Positions 46,989 to 56,810 of a stretch of DNA of 64,000 nt are shown here, piece after piece. The stretch lies in the NCBI GenBank assembly GCA_021295655.1, contig JAGWBX010000028.1, positions 1 through 64,000 on the forward strand, read 5' to 3'. Positions within the stretch are counted from its first letter, which is position 1. Every line of letters begins with the position of its first letter. The notes below the pieces were generated by a model that ran no database searches, had not been told where the DNA came from, and worked only from the letters and a program-made list of their open reading frames with translations. The position numbers were made by a program, and so were the translations under genes. This stretch comes from Candidatus Latescibacterota bacterium (lineage in GTDB: Bacteria > Latescibacterota > UBA2968 > GCA-2709665).

Positions 46989-48254
46989 AGGCCTTTCGAA
47001 TCTGTCGACGCGCAGGGGTTCGAGGTCAACGGATGGCGTCCGGCCTGTGATCACCTGTGAGACGAGCTTGCCGGTGACCGGACCGAGCGAGATCCCGATC
47101 ATGGCGTGTCCGGCGGCAACGGTAAGGTTTTCGAAAGCAGGGCTGCGGCCCAGGAAAGGCAGGCCGTCCGGGGTACAGGGCCGGAGGCCCCGCCAGGTCT
47201 CGACGTGTTTCAGTCGTTTCGGGTTCAGGTCGGGCAAATAGCGTGGGACGGCGTTGAGAATGGCCGCCACCCTTCGTTTGTTGATGGAAAGGTCCAGGCC
47301 CGCCAGTTCCAGGGTGCCGCCGAAGCGGAGCATGTCGCCCATGGGTGTAACGGCCACCTTGGCCTCCGAGAGCGAGGCCGGAATCGAGGGGCACCGGTCC
47401 GGCCGTTCGAAGGTGACGCTGTAACCCTTGGCCGGCTGTATGGGCAGGTTCAAACCGAGTTCCGAGGCGATGGCCGGCGACCAGGCGCCGCCGGCGAGAA
47501 CGATTTCGTTCGCGTTGAATTCTCCCCGCGTCGTGACGACCGTTCGGATCCGGCTGTTCCGTCGCCGGAAGCCGATCACTTCCGTTGAAGGATGTATCCT
47601 GGCGCGTTTATCGTTTGAAGCAACGTGACGGGCGAGTTCGCTTACGAATTTCGCGGGAACAAGGTGGGCGTCCTGTGGATAGTAAACGGCTCCCGCGGCG
47701 TGGTAGTTGGCCGTGGGATCCAGCCTTTGGAGGCCGCCCGGATCGAGTATTTCTGTCCGTATTCCCTTTTCAGACAGGATGCCTGCCTCCGCGATACCGC
47801 CCTCAAGCCCCTTTTCGGTCCCGTAAACCATAAGGCCGCCTCTTTTCTCAAACCCGAAATCCAGGCCGTCGATGGCGGCGATTTCCGCGAAAAGCGCAAC
47901 GCTCGCCAGATTGAGATCCCTCAGGGCCAGAAGGGACGGTTGCATGCGCGCCCGGGTGCAAGCCGCCTGAAATTCCAGCAGCCACCTCGCGAGGTCCAGG
48001 TCCATGCGGGGCTTGATGTAGAACGGACTTTCGGAATCGAACATCCACCTTAAAGCTTTGCCGATTACGCCAGGCGCGGCAAGGGGAATGCTGTGGCTGG
48101 GAACGATCAGGCCCTGATTGCCGTAGGAACTGCCCGCGCAGACGTCGGTTTTGTCAACGAGGACAACTTCCCTACCCGCTTCCGACAGATAGTGGGCACA
48201 GCAGACACCGATGGAGCCGCCGCCAATAACCAGGATATCGGTGTTGGTCTTCAT
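46986..48254 (-). CDS. FAD-dependent D-amino-acid dehydrogenase-like (DadA family) oxidoreductase
   Basis: ILVIGGGSIGVCCAHYLSEAGREVVLVDKTDVCAGSSYGNQGLIVPSHSIPLAAPGVI...WRGLRPCTPDGLPFLGRSPAFENLTVAAGHAMIGISLGPVTGKLVSQVI. Confidence 0.9.
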   Translation of the reverse strand: MKTNTDILVIGGGSIGVCCAHYLSEAGREVVLVDKTDVCAGSSYGNQGLIVPSHSIPLAAPGVIGKALRWMFDSESPFYIKPRMDLDLARWLLEFQAACTRARMQPSLLALRDLNLASVALFAEIAAIDGLDFGFEKRGGLMVYGTEKGLEGGIAEAGILSEKGIRTEILDPGGLQRLDPTANYHAAGAVYYPQDAHLVPAKFVSELARHVASNDKRARIHPSTEVIGFRRRNSRIRTVVTTRGEFNANEIVLAGGAWSPAIASELGLNLPIQPAKGYSVTFERPDRCPSIPASLSEAKVAVTPMGDMLRFGGTLELAGLDLSINKRRVAAILNAVPRYLPDLNPKRLKHVETWRGLRPCTPDGLPFLGRSPAFENLTVAAGHAMIGISLGPVTGKLVSQVITGRTPSVDLEPLRVDRFERP

Positions 48255-48334
48255 TGAACACATGGCCCTTGGCGGTCAGCCGAAGGTGTCGCCGAACGGT
48301 TCCGCGGTCCGCAGCCGCCGGCCGGGATTCGGAT

Positions 48335-49246
48335 TCAGGGGTCTTTCCGCACTTCAACACCCAGAACTTCCTCCCAGACCCGGGTCATTCCGCCTTTGTT
48401 CAGGTTTCCCAGACCCCTGTCCAGCGCCGCGCGAAACGTATTCGCTGCGGCGGCGACCACGGGCAGGCTGACTCCCTCTTTCTCAAGTATCCCGGTAATG
48501 GCGTCGATATCCTTGCGTGCGTTTGCCATAGGATAACCGGGTCCGAAATTCCGCTCGAGGACCAGCGGCGCAAAGGTGTCGAAGCCGTAACTCTGTCCGC
48601 TTCCGGTCATCACGGCTTCGCACGTCTTTTCCGCGTTCAGGCCGAGTCTGACTGCAAGCGGGAGCATTTCGGCCAGCGCGGCGCAGGAGACGTTGAACAG
48701 GGTATTGTTGACGATCTTGGCAAGCTGCCCGTTACCGGATCCGCCCATATAGTAAATGGACGAACCCACGGCGTTCAGGAGCGGCTCGACGGCGCAAAAG
48801 GCGCCTTTGTTGCCGCCCACCATCAGGGAAAGGGTTCCATCGGCCGCGCGGCTGCTCATTCCGGAACAAGGCGCATCCAGAAAGTGAACGCCGAGATTGC
48901 CGAGAATCTGTGACGCCTCGCGTGTAAAATCGGGATGTGTCGTGCCGCAATCGATGATGATGTGCCCGGCCTTCAGCTGTGGCTCGAGGCCTTCGTCACC
49001 AAAAAGCACGGTCTCCACCACACGGGTATCGGGAAGCATCAGAATGATCCGTTCGCACGTCCCGGCCACGTGGGCTGCATTCTCCGCACACCGTGCGCCG
49101 GACGCGGCGATCCGGTCCAAAGCCTTCCCGCACGTATCGTAGGCGAGCAACGGAAATTGCGCTTTCATCACATTGCGCGCCATTCCTCCGCCCATTTCGC
49201 CCAGGCCGATAAATCCCACCTGCGAAGGCGCGTGAGATCCGTTCAT
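48335..49246 (-). CDS. NAD(P)-dependent 3-hydroxyisobutyrate dehydrogenase-family oxidoreductase
   Basis: VGFIGLGEMGGGMARNVMKAQFPLLAYD; FLDAPCSGMSSRAADGTLSLMVGGNK; GSGNGQLAKIVNN. Confidence 0.92.
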   Translation of the reverse strand: MNGSHAPSQVGFIGLGEMGGGMARNVMKAQFPLLAYDTCGKALDRIAASGARCAENAAHVAGTCERIILMLPDTRVVETVLFGDEGLEPQLKAGHIIIDCGTTHPDFTREASQILGNLGVHFLDAPCSGMSSRAADGTLSLMVGGNKGAFCAVEPLLNAVGSSIYYMGGSGNGQLAKIVNNTLFNVSCAALAEMLPLAVRLGLNAEKTCEAVMTGSGQSYGFDTFAPLVLERNFGPGYPMANARKDIDAITGILEKEGVSLPVVAAAANTFRAALDRGLGNLNKGGMTRVWEEVLGVEVRKDP

Positions 49247-49291
49247 TTTTAGTCCTGAGTTGGCGTCGCGGGTGTTCCCCGGGATGTGGTT

Positions 49292-50695
49292 TCACGCGCC
49301 AATGCGTTCGACTTCCAGGTCGTCGAACCAGCTCGCGCCGCTGCCGTCCTGACGCAGGATCAGGTAGACGGCTCCGCTGTCCGACGGCGATGGTCCGTGG
49401 ATCTCCACGCTGACCCGGGTCCAGTCATTGGTACCGGTGAGTTTTTGCGAACAGATGTACGGGTATTTTTCGGGTTCGTTGAACACCCCCCAGCGGACGG
49501 CCAGAAAGGCGCCGCGCCCACGGACGTTTTCGGTCTTGATGTATGCGGTAACGCGAAAGCCGGTTGACCGGGTCCAGCGTTCGGTCCAGGCGCCGTCGCT
49601 TTCGCGATCCATGATCCATTCGGTGGGCCCGTCCGTCTGTTTGTCGATCTTGAGCGAGTACGGGTCGGAGCGTCCGTGATTCCTGCACCATTCCGCGCCG
49701 TCTCCCTCGGGCAGCCAGGGCCAGGGATCGGTGTTGCACGGGGTGGGTCTGTTGAGCTTCAGACCCCTGGAGAAACTGGTTCTGCGTTCGTAGACGGGGA
49801 GTTCGTCAAATCCGTTGTACGAAATCCGGGGAACGGCCTCCGCACGAGCCATCATTCGCGCCGCCTTCCGGTCCGGGCACAGCCGGATGCGATAGTGCGG
49901 GCACAGAGGCGCGTAGAGTTCGTCGCGCGTGTAGTGACCCGCGAAATGGACGTCGTATCCCCAGTTACACACGCCCACCGTCGTGCGATCGGCGGTGTCG
50001 CCCACAAATTCAAAGGCGGGATTGTTACCTTCATCGTATGCCAGGACAAACAGTCCGTCCTGCTTAAGCGATCTGGGATGGGGAATGCCGGTCGCCATGT
50101 GATTGAGCGGCATCTGCCAGACGGCGCCGTCTCCGGTTTCGGCCAGGAGATGCGAATACCTTTTCTCCCACATCCCCGGGAATTCGACGGTTGGCCCCGG
50201 GACGTCGTTGTACCAGGGGTCGCAATACTCAAAGTGGACCGTTTCTTCCCGGTCCAGAGCCTCCGGACTGTGGACGTCCAGGTGGGCCTTGAAGTCGTAG
50301 ATGTAAGACCTTATCGTGGCGTCGTACGTCAGCGTGAGCACACGGCGCGAGGTGGCCACGCCTCCCGGATCCGCCGTGATCACCGTGAGCACAAGGCGGT
50401 CGGTTTCCTGGCCCGTCACCTGGACGTCGATGAGATCGGTCGTGGCGAGGACACGATGCTGAAACACCCAGTACATCTGCACGCCGCATACAAGCGGACG
50501 TCCGCCCGGGGCCAGTTTCAGGTCCCGCAGGTTGACCGGTCTGGCGTTGCCGTTGAAATAACGGAGGTTCTGTTCGGGCTGTTCGATCAGCTTGTCTTCG
50601 AGACGCGCGATGGGCTCGTCACGATCGTAAATCCAGGTCTCGCCGGCACAGACGCCGCCGTGGGTCTGGAACGTGAAGACGCTTTCGTGGGACAT
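49292..50695 (-). CDS. hypothetical protein with C-terminal carbohydrate-binding-like beta domain
   Basis: Long ORF with protein-like composition; C-terminus WTRVSVEIHGPSPSDSGAVYLILRQDGSGASWFDDLEVERIGA resembles CBM/jelly-roll modules. Confidence 0.6.
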   Translation of the reverse strand: MSHESVFTFQTHGGVCAGETWIYDRDEPIARLEDKLIEQPEQNLRYFNGNARPVNLRDLKLAPGGRPLVCGVQMYWVFQHRVLATTDLIDVQVTGQETDRLVLTVITADPGGVATSRRVLTLTYDATIRSYIYDFKAHLDVHSPEALDREETVHFEYCDPWYNDVPGPTVEFPGMWEKRYSHLLAETGDGAVWQMPLNHMATGIPHPRSLKQDGLFVLAYDEGNNPAFEFVGDTADRTTVGVCNWGYDVHFAGHYTRDELYAPLCPHYRIRLCPDRKAARMMARAEAVPRISYNGFDELPVYERRTSFSRGLKLNRPTPCNTDPWPWLPEGDGAEWCRNHGRSDPYSLKIDKQTDGPTEWIMDRESDGAWTERWTRSTGFRVTAYIKTENVRGRGAFLAVRWGVFNEPEKYPYICSQKLTGTNDWTRVSVEIHGPSPSDSGAVYLILRQDGSGASWFDDLEVERIGA

Positions 50696-50891
50696 GGTAT
50701 GCACCTCCGCGGCGTGAGCGACCGACGGGCGATATGATAGGTGGGACGGAATCCCAAGTCAACCCATATCGGCAGGGCCGGGGGCTGTCAGAGTGCGCGC
50801 GGTAACAAAACCGTTGATCATCGTGCGGGGCGCGCGTATCTTGTCGCATTCGCCACAAAAGATCGGTTTCGGTACGTGTAAGGAGGTTCGC

Positions 50892-53861
50892 TTGAAACGA
50901 TGCGGGCGATTGCTTACGCCTGAGCAGGTGAGAAACGCCAGGCTGAACGCGACGCGGTTCGAATGGGCGGCCGCCCGACGGGATATTGCCGTCGAAAAGG
51001 CGAAGCGATGGGTGCGCCTTGACGACGATGCGCTCTGGGCGCTGGTGACGGGCCAGACGATCGGGCGCAGCACGAATGCGAGCGTTGAGAAGGGCTGTCC
51101 GCAATGCGGTCAGGCAATCTACCAATACGGCGGCCGCTTCGAAGTCGATGTGCTGGCGGATCCGTGGAAAATCAGATGCCCTTCGTGTAACGGACGCTTT
51201 CCGGCCAATGACTTCCAGGCATATTACCGCAGCGGGATTGCCGAAGACGGTCTGTTCGACCCGGAACGCGCGGATCGATCGTTGCTGTACAATACGAACC
51301 ATCCGGATCCGGCCGATCCGGAGCACAGGTTTGCGGTAGACGACGGGACGGGTTGGACCGATGAAGAGGGAGAGTCGTTCAAGCTTGTCGGGGTTTACGC
51401 TCACTATGGAATCTGGTCGGAGATCAGTTCAGCGTGCAGCGCGTTCCGTGAAGCGTTTCTGCTGACGGGAGACCGGATATACGCCCACAAGGCCGGGCTG
51501 CTGCTCGCCCGTATCGCCGATGTCTATCCCGATATGGACTGGTCTTTCTGGGCACGACAGGGGTTTTTCAATTCCGACGGACTCAGCGGCAGGGGTCGGA
51601 TCTACGGTCGGATCTGGGAGCCCGGTCTGCTGAAGGCGTTTACCGAGTGCTTCGATCTGGTTCGCACGGCCTGGAACGACGATGACGGGCTGTTTCGGTT
51701 TCTCCGGGCAAAACAGCTGCGGCATGGCCTTGTCGAGCAGGGCGATGCGGACGCATTGAGCAGGCATATTGAGCGCCACATATTGAAGGAAGGGATCGAT
51801 GCCATCCTCTCGGGCGATATCCACCACAACGAGCCGGGAGACCAGGCCACCATGGCCATGCTTGCGGTCGCGCTCGACGATGATCGGACGGATGACCGGC
51901 TGGATTGGATTTTCAGGGAGGGATTCCTCATCGGCCGCCGGCCCACTGGAGGACACATTCCGCTGCTGTTTGCTCGCGAGATCGATCGGGACGGCGTGGG
52001 ATCGGAGGGTGCTCCGGGATATAGCCTGGGTTGGCTGAGGTGGCCGCTTGGAATGCGGTCGCTCGAAATGATTCTCAGGTCGCGACCGTCATATACGCGC
52101 CACAGGATCCGCGACTTTGCCAGATACCGCCAGATGTACCTGGCGTTCATGCGTGTGACGGCGCTGAATCGTTTTGTTCCTTCCATCGGCGACAGCGGAA
52201 GCACAGGAAGCCCCGGACTCGGCGGACAGGACCTGGAGCAATACCTGTACGGTTTTGAGATGTTTGGAGACGATGAGCTGGCACAGGCGGTAGATCACCT
52301 GTCGGACGGCGATCTGTCGAAGGTGCACGGAGCGATCACGGATCCGGACCCGGAGGCTGTACGGGTCAGGGTGGAGGCAGCGGTCCGCAGGCGCGGTCCG
52401 CTGCGGCTGGCATCGGACGTGATGACGGGATATGGCCTGGCCATGCTGCGCGACGGAAAGGGTGAGTTCGAAAGGACGCTGTGGTTGTATTACGGGCGTA
52501 ATGGGGGCCACGGACACGCGGACCGCCTCAATCTGGGACTCTACGGCTTCGGACTGGATCTGTTGCCCGATCTGGGATATCCCGAGCACGCCCGGGTCTG
52601 GCCCAAACGGTCGGGCTGGACGAACCATACGGTTTCGCACAATACGGTCCTGGTGGATCGAAGTCCCCAGAAAGTCACCTATTCGGGAAAGGTCGGTTTC
52701 GCGGGATTCACAGAGAACGTGAAGGCGGTTTCCGTGTCGTCCCCCGACGTCTATCCGCAGTGCCGCGCCTACGGTCGGTGCAGCGTTCTCGTGCGGGTAT
52801 CGGACGGGGATTTCTATGTTGCCGATCTGTTCCGTGTGTCCGGCGGGCGTTCACACCATTTCATGTTCCACGCGGCCGAGGGTGACGTGAAGACGTCGGG
52901 CATGCGTCTGCGGCCGCAGGCTCGGGGAACCTACGCCGGCGACGACGTCGGTTTCGGCGAGTTTTACGATGGATCCGTTGTGGATTTAAACGGTTACAGG
53001 GGAAGCGGCTTCCAATATCTTTACGACGTCAGGCGCTGTCCTTCGCCGGAACGCGCCGTATCGGTGGACTGGAGGGTGAAAGACACGTGGAAGATCGGAG
53101 GAGATTCCCGCATTGCCGGGAAGCCGCTGATGACCGACGTACACCTGCGGTGGAGTCTGTTCAGTCCGCCGGGTGAAGTGGCGCTGTGCCACGGGGACCC
53201 GCCACAGAACAAGCCGGGAAACCCCAGGCGGTTGACCTATGGTGTGGCCTCGCACGAGGGGAACGGCCGGCTTGATTCCTCGTTCCTGAGTCTGATCGAA
53301 GCCTACGACGGCATTCGCGTCGTCCACTCCGTCGAGGAGATCGAGGTTTCCGGCGCCGCCAGGGCGCTGAAGGTCCACTTGCCGGGTGGCCGGGTCGATA
53401 CGTTGATTTTCGGCGACGGCGAATCTCTCGTCGAGGTGGACGGACGGATCATGTTCGACGGGAGCCTGGGCGTGTATTCGGAGGTGAACGGATCGGCGCA
53501 TTGGGCAGTACTGACGGGAGGCACGGTACTGGGCACCCGTGAACGGTCCATCCGGAAACCGTCGGGCGTATGGCGGGGCACGGTCGAAGCGCGCGAGCCG
53601 GGCCGGATCCGGACGTCCGCAGAACCGCCCGCGGACCCGCTCGAAGGCGGGTTCATTTCAATCGAAAACGACAACGAGCGCGATGCGACCTACCGGATTC
53701 GCGAGGTCCGCCGTGAGGGTGACCGAACGCTGATCGACGTGGGCGCCGTGGATTTCGTACGGGGAATGGTGGACGAACTGGATTATTCCAGGGGATTCCT
53801 GTACGATTTTGAAGTGGGCCAACCCTTTCGCGTGGTACGGACGTGCGAAGCCCGGTGGTAA
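50892..53861 (+). CDS. heparinase II/III-family protein (second, divergent from the 31.7-34.4 kb copy)
   Basis: GCPQCGQAIYQYGGRFEVDVLADPWKIRCPSCNGRFPANDF; NGGHGHADRLNLGLYGFGLDLLPDLGYPEH; TVSHNTVLVDRSPQ. TTG start at 50892 is tentative. Confidence 0.87.
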   Translation: MKRCGRLLTPEQVRNARLNATRFEWAAARRDIAVEKAKRWVRLDDDALWALVTGQTIGRSTNASVEKGCPQCGQAIYQYGGRFEVDVLADPWKIRCPSCNGRFPANDFQAYYRSGIAEDGLFDPERADRSLLYNTNHPDPADPEHRFAVDDGTGWTDEEGESFKLVGVYAHYGIWSEISSACSAFREAFLLTGDRIYAHKAGLLLARIADVYPDMDWSFWARQGFFNSDGLSGRGRIYGRIWEPGLLKAFTECFDLVRTAWNDDDGLFRFLRAKQLRHGLVEQGDADALSRHIERHILKEGIDAILSGDIHHNEPGDQATMAMLAVALDDDRTDDRLDWIFREGFLIGRRPTGGHIPLLFAREIDRDGVGSEGAPGYSLGWLRWPLGMRSLEMILRSRPSYTRHRIRDFARYRQMYLAFMRVTALNRFVPSIGDSGSTGSPGLGGQDLEQYLYGFEMFGDDELAQAVDHLSDGDLSKVHGAITDPDPEAVRVRVEAAVRRRGPLRLASDVMTGYGLAMLRDGKGEFERTLWLYYGRNGGHGHADRLNLGLYGFGLDLLPDLGYPEHARVWPKRSGWTNHTVSHNTVLVDRSPQKVTYSGKVGFAGFTENVKAVSVSSPDVYPQCRAYGRCSVLVRVSDGDFYVADLFRVSGGRSHHFMFHAAEGDVKTSGMRLRPQARGTYAGDDVGFGEFYDGSVVDLNGYRGSGFQYLYDVRRCPSPERAVSVDWRVKDTWKIGGDSRIAGKPLMTDVHLRWSLFSPPGEVALCHGDPPQNKPGNPRRLTYGVASHEGNGRLDSSFLSLIEAYDGIRVVHSVEEIEVSGAARALKVHLPGGRVDTLIFGDGESLVEVDGRIMFDGSLGVYSEVNGSAHWAVLTGGTVLGTRERSIRKPSGVWRGTVEAREPGRIRTSAEPPADPLEGGFISIENDNERDATYRIREVRREGDRTLIDVGAVDFVRGMVDELDYSRGFLYDFEVGQPFRVVRTCEARW

Positions 53862-53895
53862 GCATCTCACTTTAATTTTCCCGGGGAACAACGCG

Positions 53896-54582
53896 ATGGC
53901 CGAATGGCGCGACGATGCCGGACTTTTCGAGTTGATGCGGCGTGAGCTGTTTAGCGCCGTGGTCGGCGACGTGATGGACGAGGTGGGTCTGGTCAGGCAG
54001 TTCCTGCCGCCGGAGATTCAGCCGCTGCGTGACGACATGGTCGTGGCTGGGCGGGCAATGCCGGTTCTGGAGGCCGATTGGACCGAACGGGACGGCGGTC
54101 TCAAGGGCGACGAAGGGCCGTTCGGCCTGATGTTCGAGGCGGTAGATGATCTGGGTCGGAACGAAGTTTACGTTTGCACCGGTGCATCGCCAACCTACGC
54201 GCTCTGGGGTGAACTGATGAGTACGCGTGCGATGAAGCTGGGCGCGTCGGGCGCCGTTCTGGATGGATTCAGCCGTGACGCACGGGGTATTCTGGAATTG
54301 AACTTCCCTACGTTCTGCGCCGGTCGATACGCTCAGGACCAGCGGGTGCGGGGTCGCGTGGTCGACTATCGTTGTACGCTGACGTTGTCAAACGGCGCCG
54401 GTGTGTCGCCTGGCGATATCGTATTTGGAGACCTGGACGGCGTGGTGATCGTCCCCGCAGCCGCCGTGACCGACGTCATCAACCGGGCGCTGGACAAGGT
54501 AAGGGGCGAGAACCGGGTCCGGGAGGCGATCGAAAACGGGATGTCCGCCAGAGAAGCGTTTGAACGGTACGGGATTATGTAG
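53896..54582 (+). CDS. RraA-like / HMG-CHA aldolase-like family protein
   Basis: LFSAVVGDVMDEVG; GELMSTRAMKLGASGAVLDGFSRDARGI; VSPGDIVFGDLDGVVIVP. Confidence 0.9.
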   Translation: MAEWRDDAGLFELMRRELFSAVVGDVMDEVGLVRQFLPPEIQPLRDDMVVAGRAMPVLEADWTERDGGLKGDEGPFGLMFEAVDDLGRNEVYVCTGASPTYALWGELMSTRAMKLGASGAVLDGFSRDARGILELNFPTFCAGRYAQDQRVRGRVVDYRCTLTLSNGAGVSPGDIVFGDLDGVVIVPAAAVTDVINRALDKVRGENRVREAIENGMSAREAFERYGIM

Positions 54583-54623
54583 ATCACCGACCCCTTTTAA
54601 ACCGGTCAAAGGAGGGACGTGGC

Positions 54624-55598
54624 GTGAACGTCGTTCCCGTTGAATTCGTGCGGGTGATGCCGGATGACATGCGGAAATTCGTGTTCGACATGTACCGGCG
54701 CGTGAATATGTCCGAGGGCCGGTCGCGGCTGATGGCAAGACTCCTTGTGAATACCGATATTCGCGGCGTGTTCAGTCACGGGACGAGACAGTCGGCGCGC
54801 TACCTGCGTCTCCTGCGCGAGGGAGAACTGAATCCGAACCCGAAAGTTTCCACTGTGCAGCAGACCTCGGCGACGGGAACGATCGACGGGGACGGGGGTT
54901 TGGGTCATTTTTCGTCGTGGCGAGCGGCCCGCCTGGCAGTGGACAAGGCCGGGGCCGCGGGACTGGCAGCGGTGGTGACGCGAAATCATCATCATTTCGG
55001 CGCGGCGGGGAAATATTCCAGGGTAATATCCAACGCCGGCATGGCGGGATTTGTCGTGTCCTCGCACATCCGAAATTTGGCTCCGACGCACGGGATCATG
55101 TCCGCCAACGGCGCTTCACCGATGAGTTTCGCGATTCCTGCCGGCAGAGAGCATCCGGTGGTTCTGGACATGTCGACGGCGGTGGGACCTTCCCGGAACG
55201 CGGATTTCGAGATGATTTACCATCGCATGCCTGCAACGTTTTTCAAGAGTCTCGGTCTGGGTGCGGTCTGTCACGCCCTGGGCGGTCTGCTGGCGGGGAT
55301 TCAGACGCATGACGAGCAGGGATCGGCCTGGCCGGCGGTGAACCAGGGTTCGTTCATTCTGGCCGTGGACGTCTCGGCTTTTGCGCCACGGGAAGCGTTT
55401 CAGCGGCAGATGGATGACTTTATTGCCGCCGTGCGAAGGCTTCAACCGTTTCCGGGCGAGGACCGCGCGCTGCTTCCGGGGGCCCTGGAATGGGAACGGG
55501 AGCAAAGCTGGGCTTCAGAGGGCATACCCATCGGTCCGGATCACCAGAGGGATCTGGCGGCGGTTGCGGCGGAACTGGGTGTGGAGACGCCGTTTTAG
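54624..55598 (+). CDS. Ldh-family (malate/L-lactate/ureidoglycolate dehydrogenase type) oxidoreductase
   Basis: RGVFSHGTRQSARYLRLLREGELNPNPKVS; GLGHFSSWRAARLAVDKAGAAGLAAVVTRNHHHFGAAGKYSRV; NGASPMSFAIPAG; GIPIGPDHQRDL. Confidence 0.92.
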   Translation: MNVVPVEFVRVMPDDMRKFVFDMYRRVNMSEGRSRLMARLLVNTDIRGVFSHGTRQSARYLRLLREGELNPNPKVSTVQQTSATGTIDGDGGLGHFSSWRAARLAVDKAGAAGLAAVVTRNHHHFGAAGKYSRVISNAGMAGFVVSSHIRNLAPTHGIMSANGASPMSFAIPAGREHPVVLDMSTAVGPSRNADFEMIYHRMPATFFKSLGLGAVCHALGGLLAGIQTHDEQGSAWPAVNQGSFILAVDVSAFAPREAFQRQMDDFIAAVRRLQPFPGEDRALLPGALEWEREQSWASEGIPIGPDHQRDLAAVAAELGVETPF

Positions 55599-55769
55599 GA
55601 CGCCGGCGGCCGGGCGTGCTCTCGAACTGAAGGAGAAAATCGTATCGTCGGCGCAGCTGGAGCAGAGTGGTGATGCTCCCGGAGCACACGAAGCGCGCCT
55701 TGCAGGAGTATCGCAAAGCGGCCGGCATTTCAGACGCTGGTCCGAATCTTTTGACGTGGAGAGGCTGCT

Positions 55770-56750
55770 ATGAAGATCAGGTTTGCGCAATACGGTATCC
55801 TTCACGCTCACGCCGCGGGCAAAGCTGCGGTCCTGAAGGCGAACCCGGACGTTCACTTCTGTGGTGTCTATGAACCGGATCCGGCCGTTCGGGAAGCCCG
55901 GGCCGGGCTGGAGGCGTACCGGGGCGTCAACTGGTACGGCACCCGTGAGGAGATGCTCGACGACGACTCGATTGCGGCGATTGCAGTGGAAGGCGCGATC
56001 GCACAGAATCTGGGATTCGCCCGGGAAGTCCTGGAGCGCGGAAAACACGTCTGGCTGGACAAGCCCGCGGGGGATAACTGGGAGGATTTTCAGGCGCTGG
56101 TCGCCCTGGCGAAGGAAAAGGGACTGCTTCTGCAACTCGGGTACATGTTTCGATACAACGCCGGTTTTCGGTTTATTCTCGACTGCGTGAAATCCGGCAG
56201 GCTCGGCGACGTTTTCTCTGTCCGCGGGCGGATGTCCACGCTCGTTGCCGACGACAGGCGTGAGGGACTGGCCGTGCATAAGGGCGGCATACTGTTCGAG
56301 TTGTTGTGCCATCTCATGGACGTTGTCGTGGCCGTGCTGGGAAGGCCCGATCGGGTCACGTCGTTCCTCAGAAACGAGCGTGGAACCGTGCCGGCTTTCC
56401 GCGACAATACCGCGGCCGTTTTCGAGTATGAAAACGCGTTGGCAATTGTCGAGTCATCCTCTCTGGAAGTGTCGGCCTTTCCGTCGCGGCGGTTCGAAGT
56501 TTATGGAACCCGGGGGAGCGTGGTTATGGAGCCGCTCGAGCCGGACCCGGAGGTACGCCTCTGCCTGAACGAGGCCCGCGACGGCTTCAGCGAGGGATGG
56601 CAGGTCGTGCCCGTCGAGAACGAACCCAGGTACGTCGGGAGCCTGCGCTCAATGGTCGCCGAGATCAGGGGCCGGAGACCGCCCGTCCGGTCGCTCGATC
56701 ATGAATTGATCGTTCAGGAGACGGTTCTCCGGGCGGCGGGTGTCTTGTAG
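55770..56750 (+). CDS. Gfo/Idh/MocA-family oxidoreductase
   Basis: AQYGILHAHAAGKAAVLKANPDVHFCGVYEPD; AREVLERGKHVWLDKPAGDNWEDFQALVALAKEKGLLLQLGYMFRYN. Confidence 0.9.
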   Translation: MKIRFAQYGILHAHAAGKAAVLKANPDVHFCGVYEPDPAVREARAGLEAYRGVNWYGTREEMLDDDSIAAIAVEGAIAQNLGFAREVLERGKHVWLDKPAGDNWEDFQALVALAKEKGLLLQLGYMFRYNAGFRFILDCVKSGRLGDVFSVRGRMSTLVADDRREGLAVHKGGILFELLCHLMDVVVAVLGRPDRVTSFLRNERGTVPAFRDNTAAVFEYENALAIVESSSLEVSAFPSRRFEVYGTRGSVVMEPLEPDPEVRLCLNEARDGFSEGWQVVPVENEPRYVGSLRSMVAEIRGRRPPVRSLDHELIVQETVLRAAGVL

Positions 56751-56810
56751 GTCGCGGTTCACGATCGTTCAGCTGCTGAATCTGAGGACATCCAGTCCAG
56801 GGAGGAAGCT

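Noticed and set aside
45000-47060. 686-aa plus-strand ORF
   Set aside because: Antisense to the GH-like and sulfatase genes and running through repeat copy 5; no recognisable motifs. The sense frames carry clear sulfatase signatures. Long antisense frames are expected in GC-rich DNA.
49676-50737. 353-aa plus-strand ORF
   Set aside because: Antisense to the hypothetical 49292-50695 gene; the minus frame has better protein-like composition and start context.
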